A stretch of 44,938 nt of DNA from a bacterium (GTDB lineage Bacteria; Lernaellota; Lernaellaia; JACKCT01). The notes under the pieces are model-generated. The model was not told the DNA's origin. It was given only the letters and a program-made list of their open reading frames with translations, and did no database searches. This document shows positions 1 through 10,971 of this stretch, one piece after another. Each line of letters opens with the position of its first letter. Position 1 is the stretch's first letter. Where the stretch lies: assembly GCA_019912885.1 (NCBI GenBank), contig JAIOHV010000172.1, forward strand, positions 1 through 44,938. Reading direction: 5' to 3'. Both the position numbers and the translations under genes were made by a program.

Positions 1-911
1 TTCGATGCGGACGCCGCGCCGTCACCATCGACGCCGGCTACGGCGGCCGGCGGCGCCGGGCGCCCCCGATGGATCGCCGTTTGTGCAACGGCCCGGCCCA
101 TGACGCACCCCGCGGCTCGGGCGGCGAGGTTCACTAGGCCGATCATCGTGTCGCCGAGCCGGCCCTCGGCCAGGTCGCCGGCGGCCGAGCGCGAGAGGTG
201 CCGGACCGTCTCGGTCAGATACGGCTTGGCGCTCTTGCGGTTCTTGCCGAGCGCGTAGCTTGCGAAATACGAGTGCCGGAACGCCTGGCGGGTCACCGCG
301 TAAAGCCCGCCGCCCGGAACGTGATCGACTTGCGCCTTGGGCTCGTAAACGAGCGTGAATCCCGCCTGCGCGAGGCGGATGCTGATATCGACGTCTTCCC
401 CGGCGCGCTCGAAGGAGGCGTCGAATCCGCCAACCTTCTCGAGCGCGTCGCGCCGAAACGCGCAGCAAAGACCCATCACCATCCAGGCGCCGTCGATGGC
501 GTGCGTTCCGTGGTCCTGCGGCGTCGTGCGCGCGCGCCAGCGCTGCACCGAATTGACGATCGCGGCTTCCAGGCCCCGCCCGCCGACCGCGCCGACGCGC
601 TTCTTGCGAAACGGCCGCAAGAGCGACGCGATGCAATCTTCGTACGGCACGGCGTCCGCATCGAAATAGACGACGACGTCGGCCTCCGTCGCGCGCCAGA
701 TCGTGTTACGGGCCGCGGCAAGGCCGAGGTTGCGGGAGTGCGTCAACACTCGGGCGCCGGCCGCGGCGGCCTCCGCGCCCGTTCCGTCCGTCGACGCGTC
801 GTCGATGACGATGATCTCGTCCGCGGCGCGCGTCTGGCCCAAAACGGCCTCGACAACGCGCGCGACGGTGGGCGCCGCGTTATACGCAGGGATTCCGACG
901 CAAATACGCAT
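1..911 (-). CDS. Family 2 glycosyltransferase, 3' end cut by window edge
   Basis: Reading leftward from an ATG at 909-911, about 303 codons stay open to the window edge, so the C-terminus is missing. The protein starts MRICVGIPAYNAAPTVARVV, the typical GT-A opening that binds the nucleotide sugar. It continues with a DDASTDGT segment (about residues 36-43), a DxD-like metal site in VVYFDADAVPYED (about residue 85) and a GEDVDISIRLAQAG motif (about 180), which corresponds to the ED acceptor/base region of GT2 enzymes. A GAGG-type ribosome site lies a few bases before the ATG. The enzyme would add a sugar from a nucleotide donor to a glycan or lipid at the cytoplasmic face; the substrate cannot be told. 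It is probably transcribed separately from recJ, with about 210 bases between them. Confidence 0.85.
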   Translation of the reverse strand, partial: MRICVGIPAYNAAPTVARVVEAVLGQTRAADEIIVIDDASTDGTGAEAAAAGARVLTHSRNLGLAAARNTIWRATEADVVVYFDADAVPYEDCIASLLRPFRKKRVGAVGGRGLEAAIVNSVQRWRARTTPQDHGTHAIDGAWMVMGLCCAFRRDALEKVGGFDASFERAGEDVDISIRLAQAGFTLVYEPKAQVDHVPGGGLYAVTRQAFRHSYFASYALGKNRKSAKPYLTETVRHLSRSAAGDLAEGRLGDTMIGLVNLAARAAGCVMGRAVAQTAIHRGRPAPPAAVAGVDGDGAASAS

Positions 912-1122
912 GATGAACCTCGAAAAAAGAGAAAAGATTGACGGCCACTTCGTAACCGCTCGATTCGGGCGGGCCGCAAAACGCAAGCTCCGGTGGCGAT
1001 CGGGCGGTCTAGTTTCCTTGAATAACCTTGGTCGAATGTACTCCCGGCCGAGCGCCGCGTCCACGCGTTTTTGTCGGATTTTTCGCGCGATGCGAGGTGC
1101 CTAACGAGGATCGGCCGCCGGG

Positions 1123-2826
1123 TCAGAAATCCCGGATGGTGAACTGAACGTCGCGCCGGCCGTTGAATTCGTTGATTCCGAGCGTGAAGGCGATATCGAC
1201 GCGCTCGGCGACGTCGCCATAGCGGTCGGCCATGCGCCAGCCCATGGCGGTGACGGCGCCCGAACCGGCGGTGGCCAGGCGCAGCTTGAGATGCTGTCCC
1301 TTGAGGATTTCCTTGTGCACCACGCGGGCGCCGCGCGTCGCCAGCACCGGCGTCGGATTGCCGATGCCGAACGGCGCCATCCGGTCGATCTGCCGCGCCG
1401 TGCGCTCGTCGGCCTCGTCGACCGGGCAGACCGCGTTGATTTGCAGGCTCGGCAGCAGATCGTCCGCGCGAAGATGCGAGCGCGCGTGCGTTTCGAAGGC
1501 GGCCATGAAGGGCTCGAGATTTTCGCGCTGGATCGTCAGCCCGACCGCCTGTGCGTGCCCACCGAATTTCTCGAGGTGCCCTCCGCAGGCGTTCACCGCG
1601 GCGAAAAGATCGAAACCGCCGATCGAACGCCCGCTTCCGCGCCCCTGGTCGCCGTCGAACCCGATGACGATCGCCGGGCGGTGAAATTCGTCCACGATGC
1701 GGCTCGCGACGATGCCCACGACGCCGTGATGCCACCCGTCGCCGGGGACGACCAGCGTGAACATCCCGCGCGGGGCGACGACGTCTTCCACCACCCGGCG
1801 GGCGCGATCCAGGATCGATTGCTCGATCTGGCGGCGCCGGTTGTTATCGCGGTCGAGCGCCTCGGAAAGGCGCGCGGCCTCGGCCCCATCGCGCGTGCGC
1901 AGCAGATCGACCGCGGCGGCCGCGGACGCAAGCCGCCCCGCCGCGTTCAGGCGCGGGCCGAGCGCGAAACCGATGTGCCCGCAGGTCATGCGCTTGCCGG
2001 AAAGGCCCGCCACCTCAGCCAGTGCCGCCACGCCCGGTCGTTTCCGCTGATCGAGCCTCGCCAGCCCCGCCGTGACGAGAATGCGGTTGACCCCGGTGAT
2101 CGGCGCGAGATCGGCCACCGTGCCGAGCGCGACAAGATCGAGCGTGTCGCGAAGGTCGAGATCGTCGCGCGCGATGACGCCGCGCCGCGCAAGTTCCGCC
2201 CGGAGCGCGCCCGCGAGGAAAAATGCGATGCCAACGCCGGCCAGCGCGTGCCCGGCGAAGGCGCACCCCGCCTGATGCGGGTTCACGATCGCGTCGGCGC
2301 ACGGCATCGTTTCGGGCAACTCGTGATGATCCGTCACGATGACGCGCGCGCCGAGGCGCCTGGCCGTTTCGCACGCCTCGTGACCCGTGATGCCCGTGTC
2401 GACGGTGATGATGAGTTTCGCGCCGCGTGTCACGACGGCCTCGACGATCGAGGCGTGAAAGCCGTATCCGTGGTCGTCGCGCTCGGGCAGCGCATAGAAT
2501 GCGGGATGGCCGAGCGCCTCGAAAACGTCGAGCAGAAGCGCCGTCGCGGTCGTGCCGTCCACGTCGTAGTCGCCGTAAACGCAGATGGGATCGCGCTTAT
2601 CGAGCGCGTCGAGAATCAGTTCGACGGCGCGAGCAAGCCCGGCGACGCCGACCGGCCGCGGCCGAGTCGTTCCTGAAGCCGGCCTTGGGGTCGCTGCCGC
2701 GGCGGCGTCCGCAAAGCCGCGCTGCGCGAGTACAGTGGCGGCGAGCGGCGTGAGGTCGAGCGCCTTCGCGAGCCGCCTCGCGCTGTCGTCGTTGCGGGGA
2801 AGCTCGATCCAGCGGCGCCGGGGCAT
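1123..2826 (-). CDS. recJ: Single-stranded-DNA-specific 5'-3' exonuclease RecJ
   Basis: 567 residues, close to the usual bacterial RecJ length. The DHH phosphoesterase motifs are intact: VYGDYDVDG (residues 83-90) for motif I, IITVDTGI and VIVTDHHELPE for the DHH motif (about 165), and GPRLNAAGRL. The DHHA1 half has HHGVVGIVASRI, GRGSGRSIGGFDLF and GGHAQAVGL. RecJ degrades single-stranded DNA 5' to 3' in recombinational and mismatch repair in the cytoplasm, using divalent metal ions held by the aspartates and histidines. Its ATG lies two bases after the secF stop codon, so it is very likely the last gene of the tgt-yajC-secD-secF-recJ transcript. Confidence 0.96.
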   Translation of the reverse strand: MPRRRWIELPRNDDSARRLAKALDLTPLAATVLAQRGFADAAAAATPRPASGTTRPRPVGVAGLARAVELILDALDKRDPICVYGDYDVDGTTATALLLDVFEALGHPAFYALPERDDHGYGFHASIVEAVVTRGAKLIITVDTGITGHEACETARRLGARVIVTDHHELPETMPCADAIVNPHQAGCAFAGHALAGVGIAFFLAGALRAELARRGVIARDDLDLRDTLDLVALGTVADLAPITGVNRILVTAGLARLDQRKRPGVAALAEVAGLSGKRMTCGHIGFALGPRLNAAGRLASAAAAVDLLRTRDGAEAARLSEALDRDNNRRRQIEQSILDRARRVVEDVVAPRGMFTLVVPGDGWHHGVVGIVASRIVDEFHRPAIVIGFDGDQGRGSGRSIGGFDLFAAVNACGGHLEKFGGHAQAVGLTIQRENLEPFMAAFETHARSHLRADDLLPSLQINAVCPVDEADERTARQIDRMAPFGIGNPTPVLATRGARVVHKEILKGQHLKLRLATAGSGAVTAMGWRMADRYGDVAERVDIAFTLGINEFNGRRDVQFTIRDF

Positions 2827-2828
2827 GG

Positions 2829-3767
2829 TCAGCGCTTGCGTGTCGCCTGCCGGCGGCGGCGGGAATACGCCTCGAGCGCGACGTACGTCGGCGTGGCGAT
2901 GAACAGCGTCGAATAAGTGCCGACGAAAACGCCAAGCAGCAGGGCGAAGGAGAAGTCGCGGATGATCTCCGAGCCGAGCGCGTACATCGCCGCGACGACC
3001 AAGAGGACGGTCAGCGAGGTGAGAATCGTGCGCGAGAGCGTGTCGTTGAGGCAGCGGTTGACGAGCGCGCTCAGTTCCATGCCGCGATAGGTCGTATGGC
3101 CTTCGCGGATGCGGTCAAACACGACGATCGTGTCGTTCACCGAATAACCGGCGATGGTCAAAAGCGCGGCGACGACCGTCAGGGATATCTCCCGGCCGGT
3201 GAGCGCGAAGGCGCCGGCGACGATGATGACGTCGTGCGCGATGGCGATGACGGCGCCCGGCGAGTAGCGGACGTTAAAGCGCCACGCGAGATACGCGAGG
3301 ATGCCGAGCATCGAGAAGGTCACCGCGGACAAGGCCTTCCGCCGCAGATCCGCGCCGACGCGCGCGCCGACCATATCGGTGGAGACGATTTCCACACTGC
3401 CGAAACGCGCATTAAGCGCCTCGACGATGCGATGAACGGTGTCCGGGAGCGCTTCCTCGCCGTCGCCCGCTTGAGGCGCCTGTCCCTTGGCCTTGATGGC
3501 AAAGACGTTGCGCCCCTCGATCATGAACGACACAACATCGGCTCCGCCGATGCCGGCGCCCGTCACGGTGTCGCGGACCTCGCCCGCCGTCACGCCCTCG
3601 GGAAACTGCGCGCGGAGTTCCACGCCGCCCGCGAAGTCGATGCCGTAGTTGAAGCCCTTCAGGAAGAATACGGCGAACGACACCACGATGAGGACGCCCG
3701 AAAAGATCGCCGCCGGGCGCGAAAACTTCAGGAAGTCGATATTGGTTCCGGGTTTGATGAACTCCAT
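2829..3767 (-). CDS. secF: Protein translocase subunit SecF
   Basis: 312 residues. A first transmembrane segment (about residues 18-37) is followed by the GFNYGIDFAGGVELRAQF periplasmic signature, then a P1-type periplasmic domain and five further membrane segments. The diagnostic GYSVNDTIVVFDRIREG motif lies about residue 205-220. SecF pairs with SecD and YajC and uses the proton motive force to pull exported proteins across the inner membrane after SecA-driven translocation. It starts eight bases after the secD stop codon and runs into recJ, so expression is coupled to both. No missing elements were seen. Confidence 0.97.
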   Translation of the reverse strand: MEFIKPGTNIDFLKFSRPAAIFSGVLIVVSFAVFFLKGFNYGIDFAGGVELRAQFPEGVTAGEVRDTVTGAGIGGADVVSFMIEGRNVFAIKAKGQAPQAGDGEEALPDTVHRIVEALNARFGSVEIVSTDMVGARVGADLRRKALSAVTFSMLGILAYLAWRFNVRYSPGAVIAIAHDVIIVAGAFALTGREISLTVVAALLTIAGYSVNDTIVVFDRIREGHTTYRGMELSALVNRCLNDTLSRTILTSLTVLLVVAAMYALGSEIIRDFSFALLLGVFVGTYSTLFIATPTYVALEAYSRRRRQATRKR

Positions 3768-3775
3768 ACCGACCC

Positions 3776-5365
3776 TCAGATGGAAAGCGTCTTCATCGTG
3801 CGACGGCGCTGGAAGATGTGGTCATAGACAAGGCGCGTGCAAATGACGGCGGTGAAAACCGTGGCGGCAAGACCGATCATCAGCGTGACCGCGAACCCGC
3901 GAATCGGACCGGTGCCGAACTGGTAGAGAAAAATGCCGGCGAGCGCGGTCGTGATGTTCGAATCCAGGACCGCGGACAGCGCCTTGTCGTAGCCCGACTC
4001 CACCGCGCTTCTCGGCGTCTTGCCGGCGCGCAATTCCTCGCGGATGCGCTCGTTGACGATGACGTTCGCGTCCACGGCCATGCCGATCGTCAGGATGATG
4101 CCCGCGATGCCCGGCAAGGTCAGCGTGGCGCCGAAAAGCGCGAGGCCGCCCATGATCATGAGCACGTTCGCGACAAGCGCGCCGACCGCGATGGCGCCCG
4201 CGCGCCGGTAGTAGATGATCATGAAGATGACGACGGCCGCGCCGCCGACGATAAAGGACAGGAAGCCCTTTTTTATCGAGTCCTCGCCGAGCGTCGGGCC
4301 GACGGTGCGCTCTTCCTCGATCTCGACCGGCACCGGAAGCGATCCGGCGCGCAACACGATGGCCAGATCGCGCGCCTCGTCGTTCGTGAAATCGCCGGTG
4401 ATCTGGCCGTGCGCGAAGATGCGCGACTGAACGTTCGGCGCGCTCACCACCTTATCGTCGAGAAGGATGACCAGCGGCTTTCCGATGTTCGCGCCGGTCA
4501 GCTCGGCGAACTGCTTCGCGCCGCCGGAGCCGAACTGGAAGCTCACCGCGGGCCGCTGGAGATTGTCCACGGAGCGCCGCGCGTCGACGAGATCCTTGCC
4601 CGATGCGTCCGGGACCTTCTTCAGAAGGTAGTAACCGCCGAGGTTCCGTTCCTTCTCGGACGAGGCGTAAATTTCGTATCCCTGGTTGAGCAGGCTCCCG
4701 AAACGCTGTTCGAGCTCCTCGCGCGTGTTCGCCCGGTGTCCCGGCTCCGCGAGAATCTTGAATTCCAGAACCGCCGTTTTGCCGATGAGCGACTTGGCGC
4801 GTTCCGGATCGACGATGCCCGGCAGCCGGACGACGATCTGATCGGAACCTTGCGTGTAGATCTGCGGTTCCTTCACCGCGAATTCGTCGATGCGGTTGGT
4901 GATCGTCTCCTGCGCCTGCAACAAAGCGTTCTGCTTCAGGTAGTCGATCTCACGCGGATCCATCGCGAGCACAAGCGCGCTGCCCTGATCGTCAATTTCG
5001 TAGCGCGACCAGTATTCGTTCAGGTAGGCCTTGGCCTGCTCGCGCATGGCGTCGGTGGCGAACGTCAGGCGCAGGCGAAGGCCGTCGACGACCTCCACGC
5101 TCGCGGGCTTTGCGTTTTTTTCCGCGAGCGCCTCATCGAGCCGCTTGGCGTCGTTTCCGACCTCGTCCGTGATGGCCTTTTCCGTTTGCACGGCGAGCAC
5201 GACGTGCATGCCGCCCTTCAGGTCGAGGCCGAGGTTGATCGAATCCAGCCGCGCGGGGCCGAACTGGATCGTCTCTTTGCCGAAGATGTTCGGTAGCAGG
5301 AACACCACGCAAAGGCCGAGCACTCCGAGAACGAGCACCGTGCGCGGCGTCAGGTTCTTACGCAT
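3776..5365 (-). CDS. secD: Protein translocase subunit SecD
   Basis: 529 residues. The N-terminal membrane segment (about 8-26) leads to the LGLDLKGGMHVVLAV signature (about 45-60). The large periplasmic P1 head domain follows, with KEPQIYTQGSDQIVVRLPGI and GKTAVLEFKI. The C-terminal six-helix RND-like membrane domain contains GIILTIGMAVDANVIVNERI, the SecD proton-relay region. SecD works with SecF in late steps of Sec export. About 175 bases without an obvious gene separate it from yajC, which is longer than the other gaps in this operon, so a secondary promoter or processing site is possible but not identifiable by eye. Confidence 0.97.
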   Translation of the reverse strand: MRKNLTPRTVLVLGVLGLCVVFLLPNIFGKETIQFGPARLDSINLGLDLKGGMHVVLAVQTEKAITDEVGNDAKRLDEALAEKNAKPASVEVVDGLRLRLTFATDAMREQAKAYLNEYWSRYEIDDQGSALVLAMDPREIDYLKQNALLQAQETITNRIDEFAVKEPQIYTQGSDQIVVRLPGIVDPERAKSLIGKTAVLEFKILAEPGHRANTREELEQRFGSLLNQGYEIYASSEKERNLGGYYLLKKVPDASGKDLVDARRSVDNLQRPAVSFQFGSGGAKQFAELTGANIGKPLVILLDDKVVSAPNVQSRIFAHGQITGDFTNDEARDLAIVLRAGSLPVPVEIEEERTVGPTLGEDSIKKGFLSFIVGGAAVVIFMIIYYRRAGAIAVGALVANVLMIMGGLALFGATLTLPGIAGIILTIGMAVDANVIVNERIREELRAGKTPRSAVESGYDKALSAVLDSNITTALAGIFLYQFGTGPIRGFAVTLMIGLAATVFTAVICTRLVYDHIFQRRRTMKTLSI

Positions 5366-5540
5366 GAAAAATCTCGGCTCCGGTCCGGGAAATGGGTGCG
5401 CGCCCGCATGGGCGGCGCCGAAGACTAATCAGTTTGCCCCCGCGTGGCAACCGGGGCGCCCGTCAAATCCGCCGCGGCCGATCCGGCCCGTTCCCATGAC
5501 CGGCGCCGGTTGCGGTCGCCCCTTGTCCGGCACGAAATGC

Positions 5541-7096
<1,556 letters not shown>

Positions 7097-8074
7097 TCAC
7101 GCGTTCGCCGAACCGCGCGGCTTGCGCGGCTTGCGCGGCGCCTTCGGTTTCGGCGCGGGTGCGTTATCCGCGTCGCCGCTTACGACGCGCATCGTCCCGC
7201 GTCGCCGCGGCACGACCATTTCCTGAATGAACGCCTCGATGTAGCGGTTGATTTCGCCGGGCATCTCGAGAGGCGCGTAGTGCGTGCCGCCTTCAAGCAC
7301 ATGCAGACGGCAATCCGGCAGCATCTTGCTTGCGTCCTCGGCGACCGCGACGGGCGTGAAAAAATCCCTGGTCGCGGCGATGACGCACGCCGGCATGGTG
7401 ATCTCCCGTAAAAACGGCCGCGCGTCGTGCCGGCCGAGCTCGATCATGATCTGCGCGTAGGTGTCCATCTCCATGTTGACGTATTCGACGAGCATCTCAC
7501 GGATCAGCTCGCCGCCTCCCTGCCAGAAAAGCCCCGTCGCGCCAATGATGTCCACCGCCTGCGGAAAATGCGCGAGCTGCCGCACGATCAGCTCGTATGG
7601 CCGATGCGCGGCCTTCATCAGATGGAAAAGCGGCGGCAACACGTAACCGGCGTAGTGCGTGTGCAGGGCGGTGTCGAACGGCCGCCCGGCCGCGCCGCAA
7701 AGAAGCACGATCGCCGTCGTACGCTCCGGCCGGCGCAGTGCGTGTTCCAGCACCACCTGCGACCCCATGCTCCACCCGACGAGCGTCGCTTCGTCCACGC
7801 TCTCGATATCCATGAGCCGCGCGAGGTCGTCGGCATGATCGGGAATCGTGCAGCGCGAAAGGTCGGGCCGCCCGGACTTGAACAGCCCGCGATAATCCCA
7901 ACACAGCACGCGGTGCGTCTTCATCAGGTGGCGAACGAGGTACTCCCACACGACAAACGAACCGCCGAGGCCGTTCGCGAGAACGATGACCGGCCCCTCG
8001 CCGACATCCTGATAGCGGATGCGCGTGCCGTCGTACGCGGTAAAGTCTTTCTCTTTCAGTCCTTCGATCGCCAT
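7097..8074 (-). CDS. Alpha/beta-hydrolase family protein
   Basis: 325 residues. The fold is indicated by the oxyanion-hole segment VIVLANGLGGSFVVWEYLV (about 30-48), the nucleophile elbow GWSMGS (Ser about residue 109), a late acid in TRDFFTPV and a catalytic His in LEGGTHYAPLEMP (about 265). It resembles esterases and haloperoxidase-like lipases of the cytoplasm; the substrate cannot be predicted. After the catalytic domain there is a basic, Pro-rich tail (PKPKAPRKPRKPRG) of about 25 residues, unusual for the family, which might bind nucleic acid or acidic lipid. It lies upstream of tgt on the same strand but is separated from it by a repeat array, so co-transcription is uncertain. Confidence 0.85.
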   Translation of the reverse strand: MAIEGLKEKDFTAYDGTRIRYQDVGEGPVIVLANGLGGSFVVWEYLVRHLMKTHRVLCWDYRGLFKSGRPDLSRCTIPDHADDLARLMDIESVDEATLVGWSMGSQVVLEHALRRPERTTAIVLLCGAAGRPFDTALHTHYAGYVLPPLFHLMKAAHRPYELIVRQLAHFPQAVDIIGATGLFWQGGGELIREMLVEYVNMEMDTYAQIMIELGRHDARPFLREITMPACVIAATRDFFTPVAVAEDASKMLPDCRLHVLEGGTHYAPLEMPGEINRYIEAFIQEMVVPRRRGTMRVVSGDADNAPAPKPKAPRKPRKPRGSANA

Positions 8075-8232
8075 GCCGTCCCTCGAATCGATGAATGCGT
8101 CAGTTAATCAAAAATGTTGGGGTATGCATAGGACGCGGTGATGGTGATGCGGTATCGACCGCGCGCTCCGTCGCGCCACGGGCGCGACCGCGCTTGCGGC
8201 CCTGACGTCGCAACGCGCCGCGCGCCCGCGAC

Positions 8233-9507
8233 TCACGGCCTACGCGTCGACGTCCGCCGGAACCGCGCGCGCAGGCTCGGATAGATGAAGCAGAACGTCA
8301 GCGCCGCAAGGAACGCGAAATTCTGCTTGGCGAAAAACGTCAGGTACGTCGGCGTGGCGCTCAGTGTGAGGTCGATCTGGGTGATGAGCTGCCCGGCCTG
8401 GAACGCGAGCTTGCCAAGGCGCGCCATCATCGTGCTCCAGCCCCACATCGCGAACACGAACGCGGCGAGCGCCCATTTCAAGAAGCCCGCGCGTTTCGCC
8501 CAGGCGTCGCGCCACGCCGCGATCGGGCGCACACTGACGGTCATCAGCGCGAATGTCGCCAGACCGGTGATCCACGCGGCGGGGTTATCGCCGATGTTCG
8601 GGACGGCGACCGAAAGCGCGATGCCGATGTAGAAGATGTAAACCCAATGGACGACAAGAAAGACAAGGCTTTCCTGCCCCCAATATTCGATGGCGCGCCC
8701 GGCTTTCGACTCGCCGCGATAGAAGGTCTCGCCGATCGTAAGGAGCAGCGGTAAAAGACCGGCGGCCATGACGAGGTAGCGCGCGTTCGCCTTCAAAAGG
8801 AACACCGCGGGCGTCGTGCCACGAAGCGGCGGCAGCAGGTGCGCGAACGCGAACAACAGCGCGCCGGCGATCATCCACCGCCGGCGCCCGCTCGCCGCGC
8901 GGCTCGTGCGATCGACAATGACGCCGTAGATGAAAAAGCCCGTCCACGGAATCGGCCCGAAGAACGCGATGAAATAGCGGATCGGCCGTACGCGCTCCAT
9001 CGTGGCGTCGGTGATGGGCCCGGGGCCGACGATCGCCAGCGCCGCGAAAAATACGAACAGCACGTAGAGCGTCATCAGCCACGTCGGCGCGCGCATCCGC
9101 AAAAAGATGTACGTGACGAGCGTGCCGATCGCGATGGCCTGGATGATGTCGATGAAAAGCGACGTGCCGACGCACAGGTTGTACGTCCAGCCGAGCGCGA
9201 ATAACGCCACGGAGCTTTTCAGGTAGAAGCGCGTCGCGTTCAGGTTCGGGTGCCTTGCCGCGCTCGCGAGAAAATTCTGGACGTTGATGCCGGAGGCGAA
9301 CATGAAAAGCGCGGAGAAAAGCTCGCCGTAGTGGTTGTACAAAAGGCGCAGCGGATCGACCGTCACGTCCTCGCCATACACGTTCGCGCGCAACGGGTGG
9401 CCGATCGTCATCACGATAAGCGCCAGCCCGCGCAAAAAATCGAGCTCGCGCCGCCGCGAGACGGGCGCGGCACCCGGCGCGTTTACGGGCATCATCGGCG
9501 CGCTCAT
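8233..9507 (-). CDS. Multi-pass membrane protein, DUF1624/heparan-glucosaminide acetyltransferase-like (copy B)
   Basis: 424 residues from the ATG at 9505-9507, chosen because it overlaps the stop codon of the upstream paralog in an ATGA arrangement; the reading frame stays open upstream but there overlaps that paralog. The N-terminus carries RRELDFLRGLALIVMTIGHPLR, the conserved opening of membrane acyltransferases of the DUF1624/HGSNAT/OpgC type, in which a charged pair in the first helix and a following His are important. About ten hydrophobic segments follow. Such enzymes move acyl groups across the inner membrane onto glycans or other acceptors. It is a tandem paralog of the next gene and shares motifs such as LYNHYGELFSALFMFASGINVQNF. 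The substrate is unknown. Confidence 0.75.
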   Translation of the reverse strand: MSAPMMPVNAPGAAPVSRRRELDFLRGLALIVMTIGHPLRANVYGEDVTVDPLRLLYNHYGELFSALFMFASGINVQNFLASAARHPNLNATRFYLKSSVALFALGWTYNLCVGTSLFIDIIQAIAIGTLVTYIFLRMRAPTWLMTLYVLFVFFAALAIVGPGPITDATMERVRPIRYFIAFFGPIPWTGFFIYGVIVDRTSRAASGRRRWMIAGALLFAFAHLLPPLRGTTPAVFLLKANARYLVMAAGLLPLLLTIGETFYRGESKAGRAIEYWGQESLVFLVVHWVYIFYIGIALSVAVPNIGDNPAAWITGLATFALMTVSVRPIAAWRDAWAKRAGFLKWALAAFVFAMWGWSTMMARLGKLAFQAGQLITQIDLTLSATPTYLTFFAKQNFAFLAALTFCFIYPSLRARFRRTSTRRP

Positions 9508-10745
9508 GGCGCGGCCGGGCGCATCGAACGCTCGCGAAGGCGCATGCGGACGTGCGGGTACAGAATCGTAAACGAAAACGCGGCCGCGAACGCGAACACG
9601 ACGGCGACGGCGCGCATCGCCTTCGCGCCGGGCGCAATGCCGCGGCTCGCGGCGGCAAGCGCGACGAGAAAACACATCATCCAGCCGGCGAGGCCGGCGT
9701 AAAAGACGCGCCACGCCTTTTTCGGAAACTCGGGCTTTTTAAGCCACGCGTCGCGGCGCTCGGCGATGAGGCGCACGGTCAACGCCATCATGAACAGCGT
9801 GACGATGCCCGACGCCCAGGCGCCGACCGATTCGTTGAACCGGTGTTCAAACGCGAGCTGCCACGGGCGCAGCATGAAGATGAAAAACCAGTGGAACACG
9901 AGAAAGACGAGGCTCTCGGTGCCCCACCATTCCAGAAGACGCGCAACCGGAAATCCTCCTCGATACCAGCGCCGGCAGGCCAGGTGCAAGAACGGCAACA
10001 GGCCAAGCGCCATCACGAGGTAGCGCGGGTTCGCCTTGAATAGCAACGCGGCGGGTTTTGTCCCTTCAAGCGGCGGCAGGAAATGACCCGCGACAAATAA
10101 CGCCAGCGCGAGCGGTATCGCGACAAGCTCCGCGCGCCCGCGCGGGATGCGGTCGATGAGCAATCCATAGCTGAAAAACCCGAGCCACGGGATCGGCCCG
10201 AACATCGCCACCGCGTAGCGCAGCCATCCGACGCGCTCGAGCGTGTGTTCGCCGAGCGGCTGCGGCCCGACGATCGCCAACCCTGCCGCAAGCAGCGCGG
10301 CGGTGATGATGGCGAGCGAAATCGCGGACGCGCGAATGCGAAGCAGCATGTAAGCGAACAGCGTTCCGACGGCGATCGCCTGGATGATGTCGATGACCAC
10401 CAGCGTCCCGACGATCATGTTGTACGTCGAGCCCATTAGATAAAGCGCGACGGACGCGCGCACGTAAAAGCGCGTCGCATCGAAATCCGGCGTGCGCGCG
10501 GCGGATGCCACGAAGTTCTGCACGTTGATCGCGCTCATGAACATGAACATCGCGGAGAACAGCTCGCCGTAGACGTTGTAATGAAAACGCACCACATCTA
10601 CCGATGTTTCCGCAAGATTCACGCGCAGCGGATGCCCGACCGTCATCACCACGAGCGCAAGCCCGCGCAGAAAATCGAGCTCGCGGCGGCGCGGCGTTTT
10701 CGCGGCGGGCTCCGGCGCGCTTTCGGATGCGGCGTTTTCGGTCAC
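9504..10745 (-). CDS. Multi-pass membrane protein, DUF1624/heparan-glucosaminide acetyltransferase-like (copy A)
   Basis: 413 residues. It has the same architecture as the protein at 8233-9507: a short cytoplasmic N-terminus, RRELDFLRGLALVVMTVGHP (about 17-36), FHYNVYGELFSAMFMFMSAI, then about ten membrane helices and a basic C-terminus (RMRLRERSMRP). The predicted role is inner-membrane acyl transfer to a glycan or envelope acceptor, by family analogy only. The stop codon overlaps the start of copy B by four bases, so the two are translated together and may form a heteromer. The divergence between copies is high enough that this is not a recent duplication. Confidence 0.75.
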   Translation of the reverse strand: MTENAASESAPEPAAKTPRRRELDFLRGLALVVMTVGHPLRVNLAETSVDVVRFHYNVYGELFSAMFMFMSAINVQNFVASAARTPDFDATRFYVRASVALYLMGSTYNMIVGTLVVIDIIQAIAVGTLFAYMLLRIRASAISLAIITAALLAAGLAIVGPQPLGEHTLERVGWLRYAVAMFGPIPWLGFFSYGLLIDRIPRGRAELVAIPLALALFVAGHFLPPLEGTKPAALLFKANPRYLVMALGLLPFLHLACRRWYRGGFPVARLLEWWGTESLVFLVFHWFFIFMLRPWQLAFEHRFNESVGAWASGIVTLFMMALTVRLIAERRDAWLKKPEFPKKAWRVFYAGLAGWMMCFLVALAAASRGIAPGAKAMRAVAVVFAFAAAFSFTILYPHVRMRLRERSMRPAAP

Positions 10746-10815
10746 GCGCGAGTTTTACCGGCGAGGCGCGTGCGCATCAATGGGGCGATCGAGTGCGGAG
10801 GAAAATCGCAATCGG

Positions 10816-10927
10816 CGGTACACGGACAGCACAGGGGAGACACAGAGAGCACGGGGTTTTCTAAAATGAAGACAAGACTCCCCGTGTCCTCCGTGGCTTC
10901 TCCGTGATCTCAGTGTACCGTCGAATG
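10816..10927. repeat. MITE-like inverted-repeat element, CCGTG-rich
   Basis: CGGTACAC at 10816-10823 is matched by its inverse GTGTACCG at 10913-10920. Between them, purine-rich CACAGAGAGCACGGGG on the left is imperfectly complementary to CCCCGTGTCCTCCGTGG on the right, around a short AT-rich centre. The element fills the gap between the second acyl-CoA dehydrogenase and the membrane protein pair. Its right arm recurs at 30493-30521 with 26 of 29 bases identical. No coding capacity was seen. Confidence 0.75.
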
Positions 10928-10971
10928 TTCGGAAACCGGACCGGGTACGGGCATGCGCGCGTCGCGCGCGA

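Noticed and set aside
5366-5540. Possible small gene or riboswitch between secD and yajC
   Set aside because: No frame with a ribosome site and no convincing conserved structure could be picked out by eye.
9508-9714. N-terminal extension of membrane protein copy B
   Set aside because: The extra 69 residues are Arg-rich, overlap the paralog's 3' end and precede the conserved ELDFLRG start; the coupled ATG at 9507 is better.
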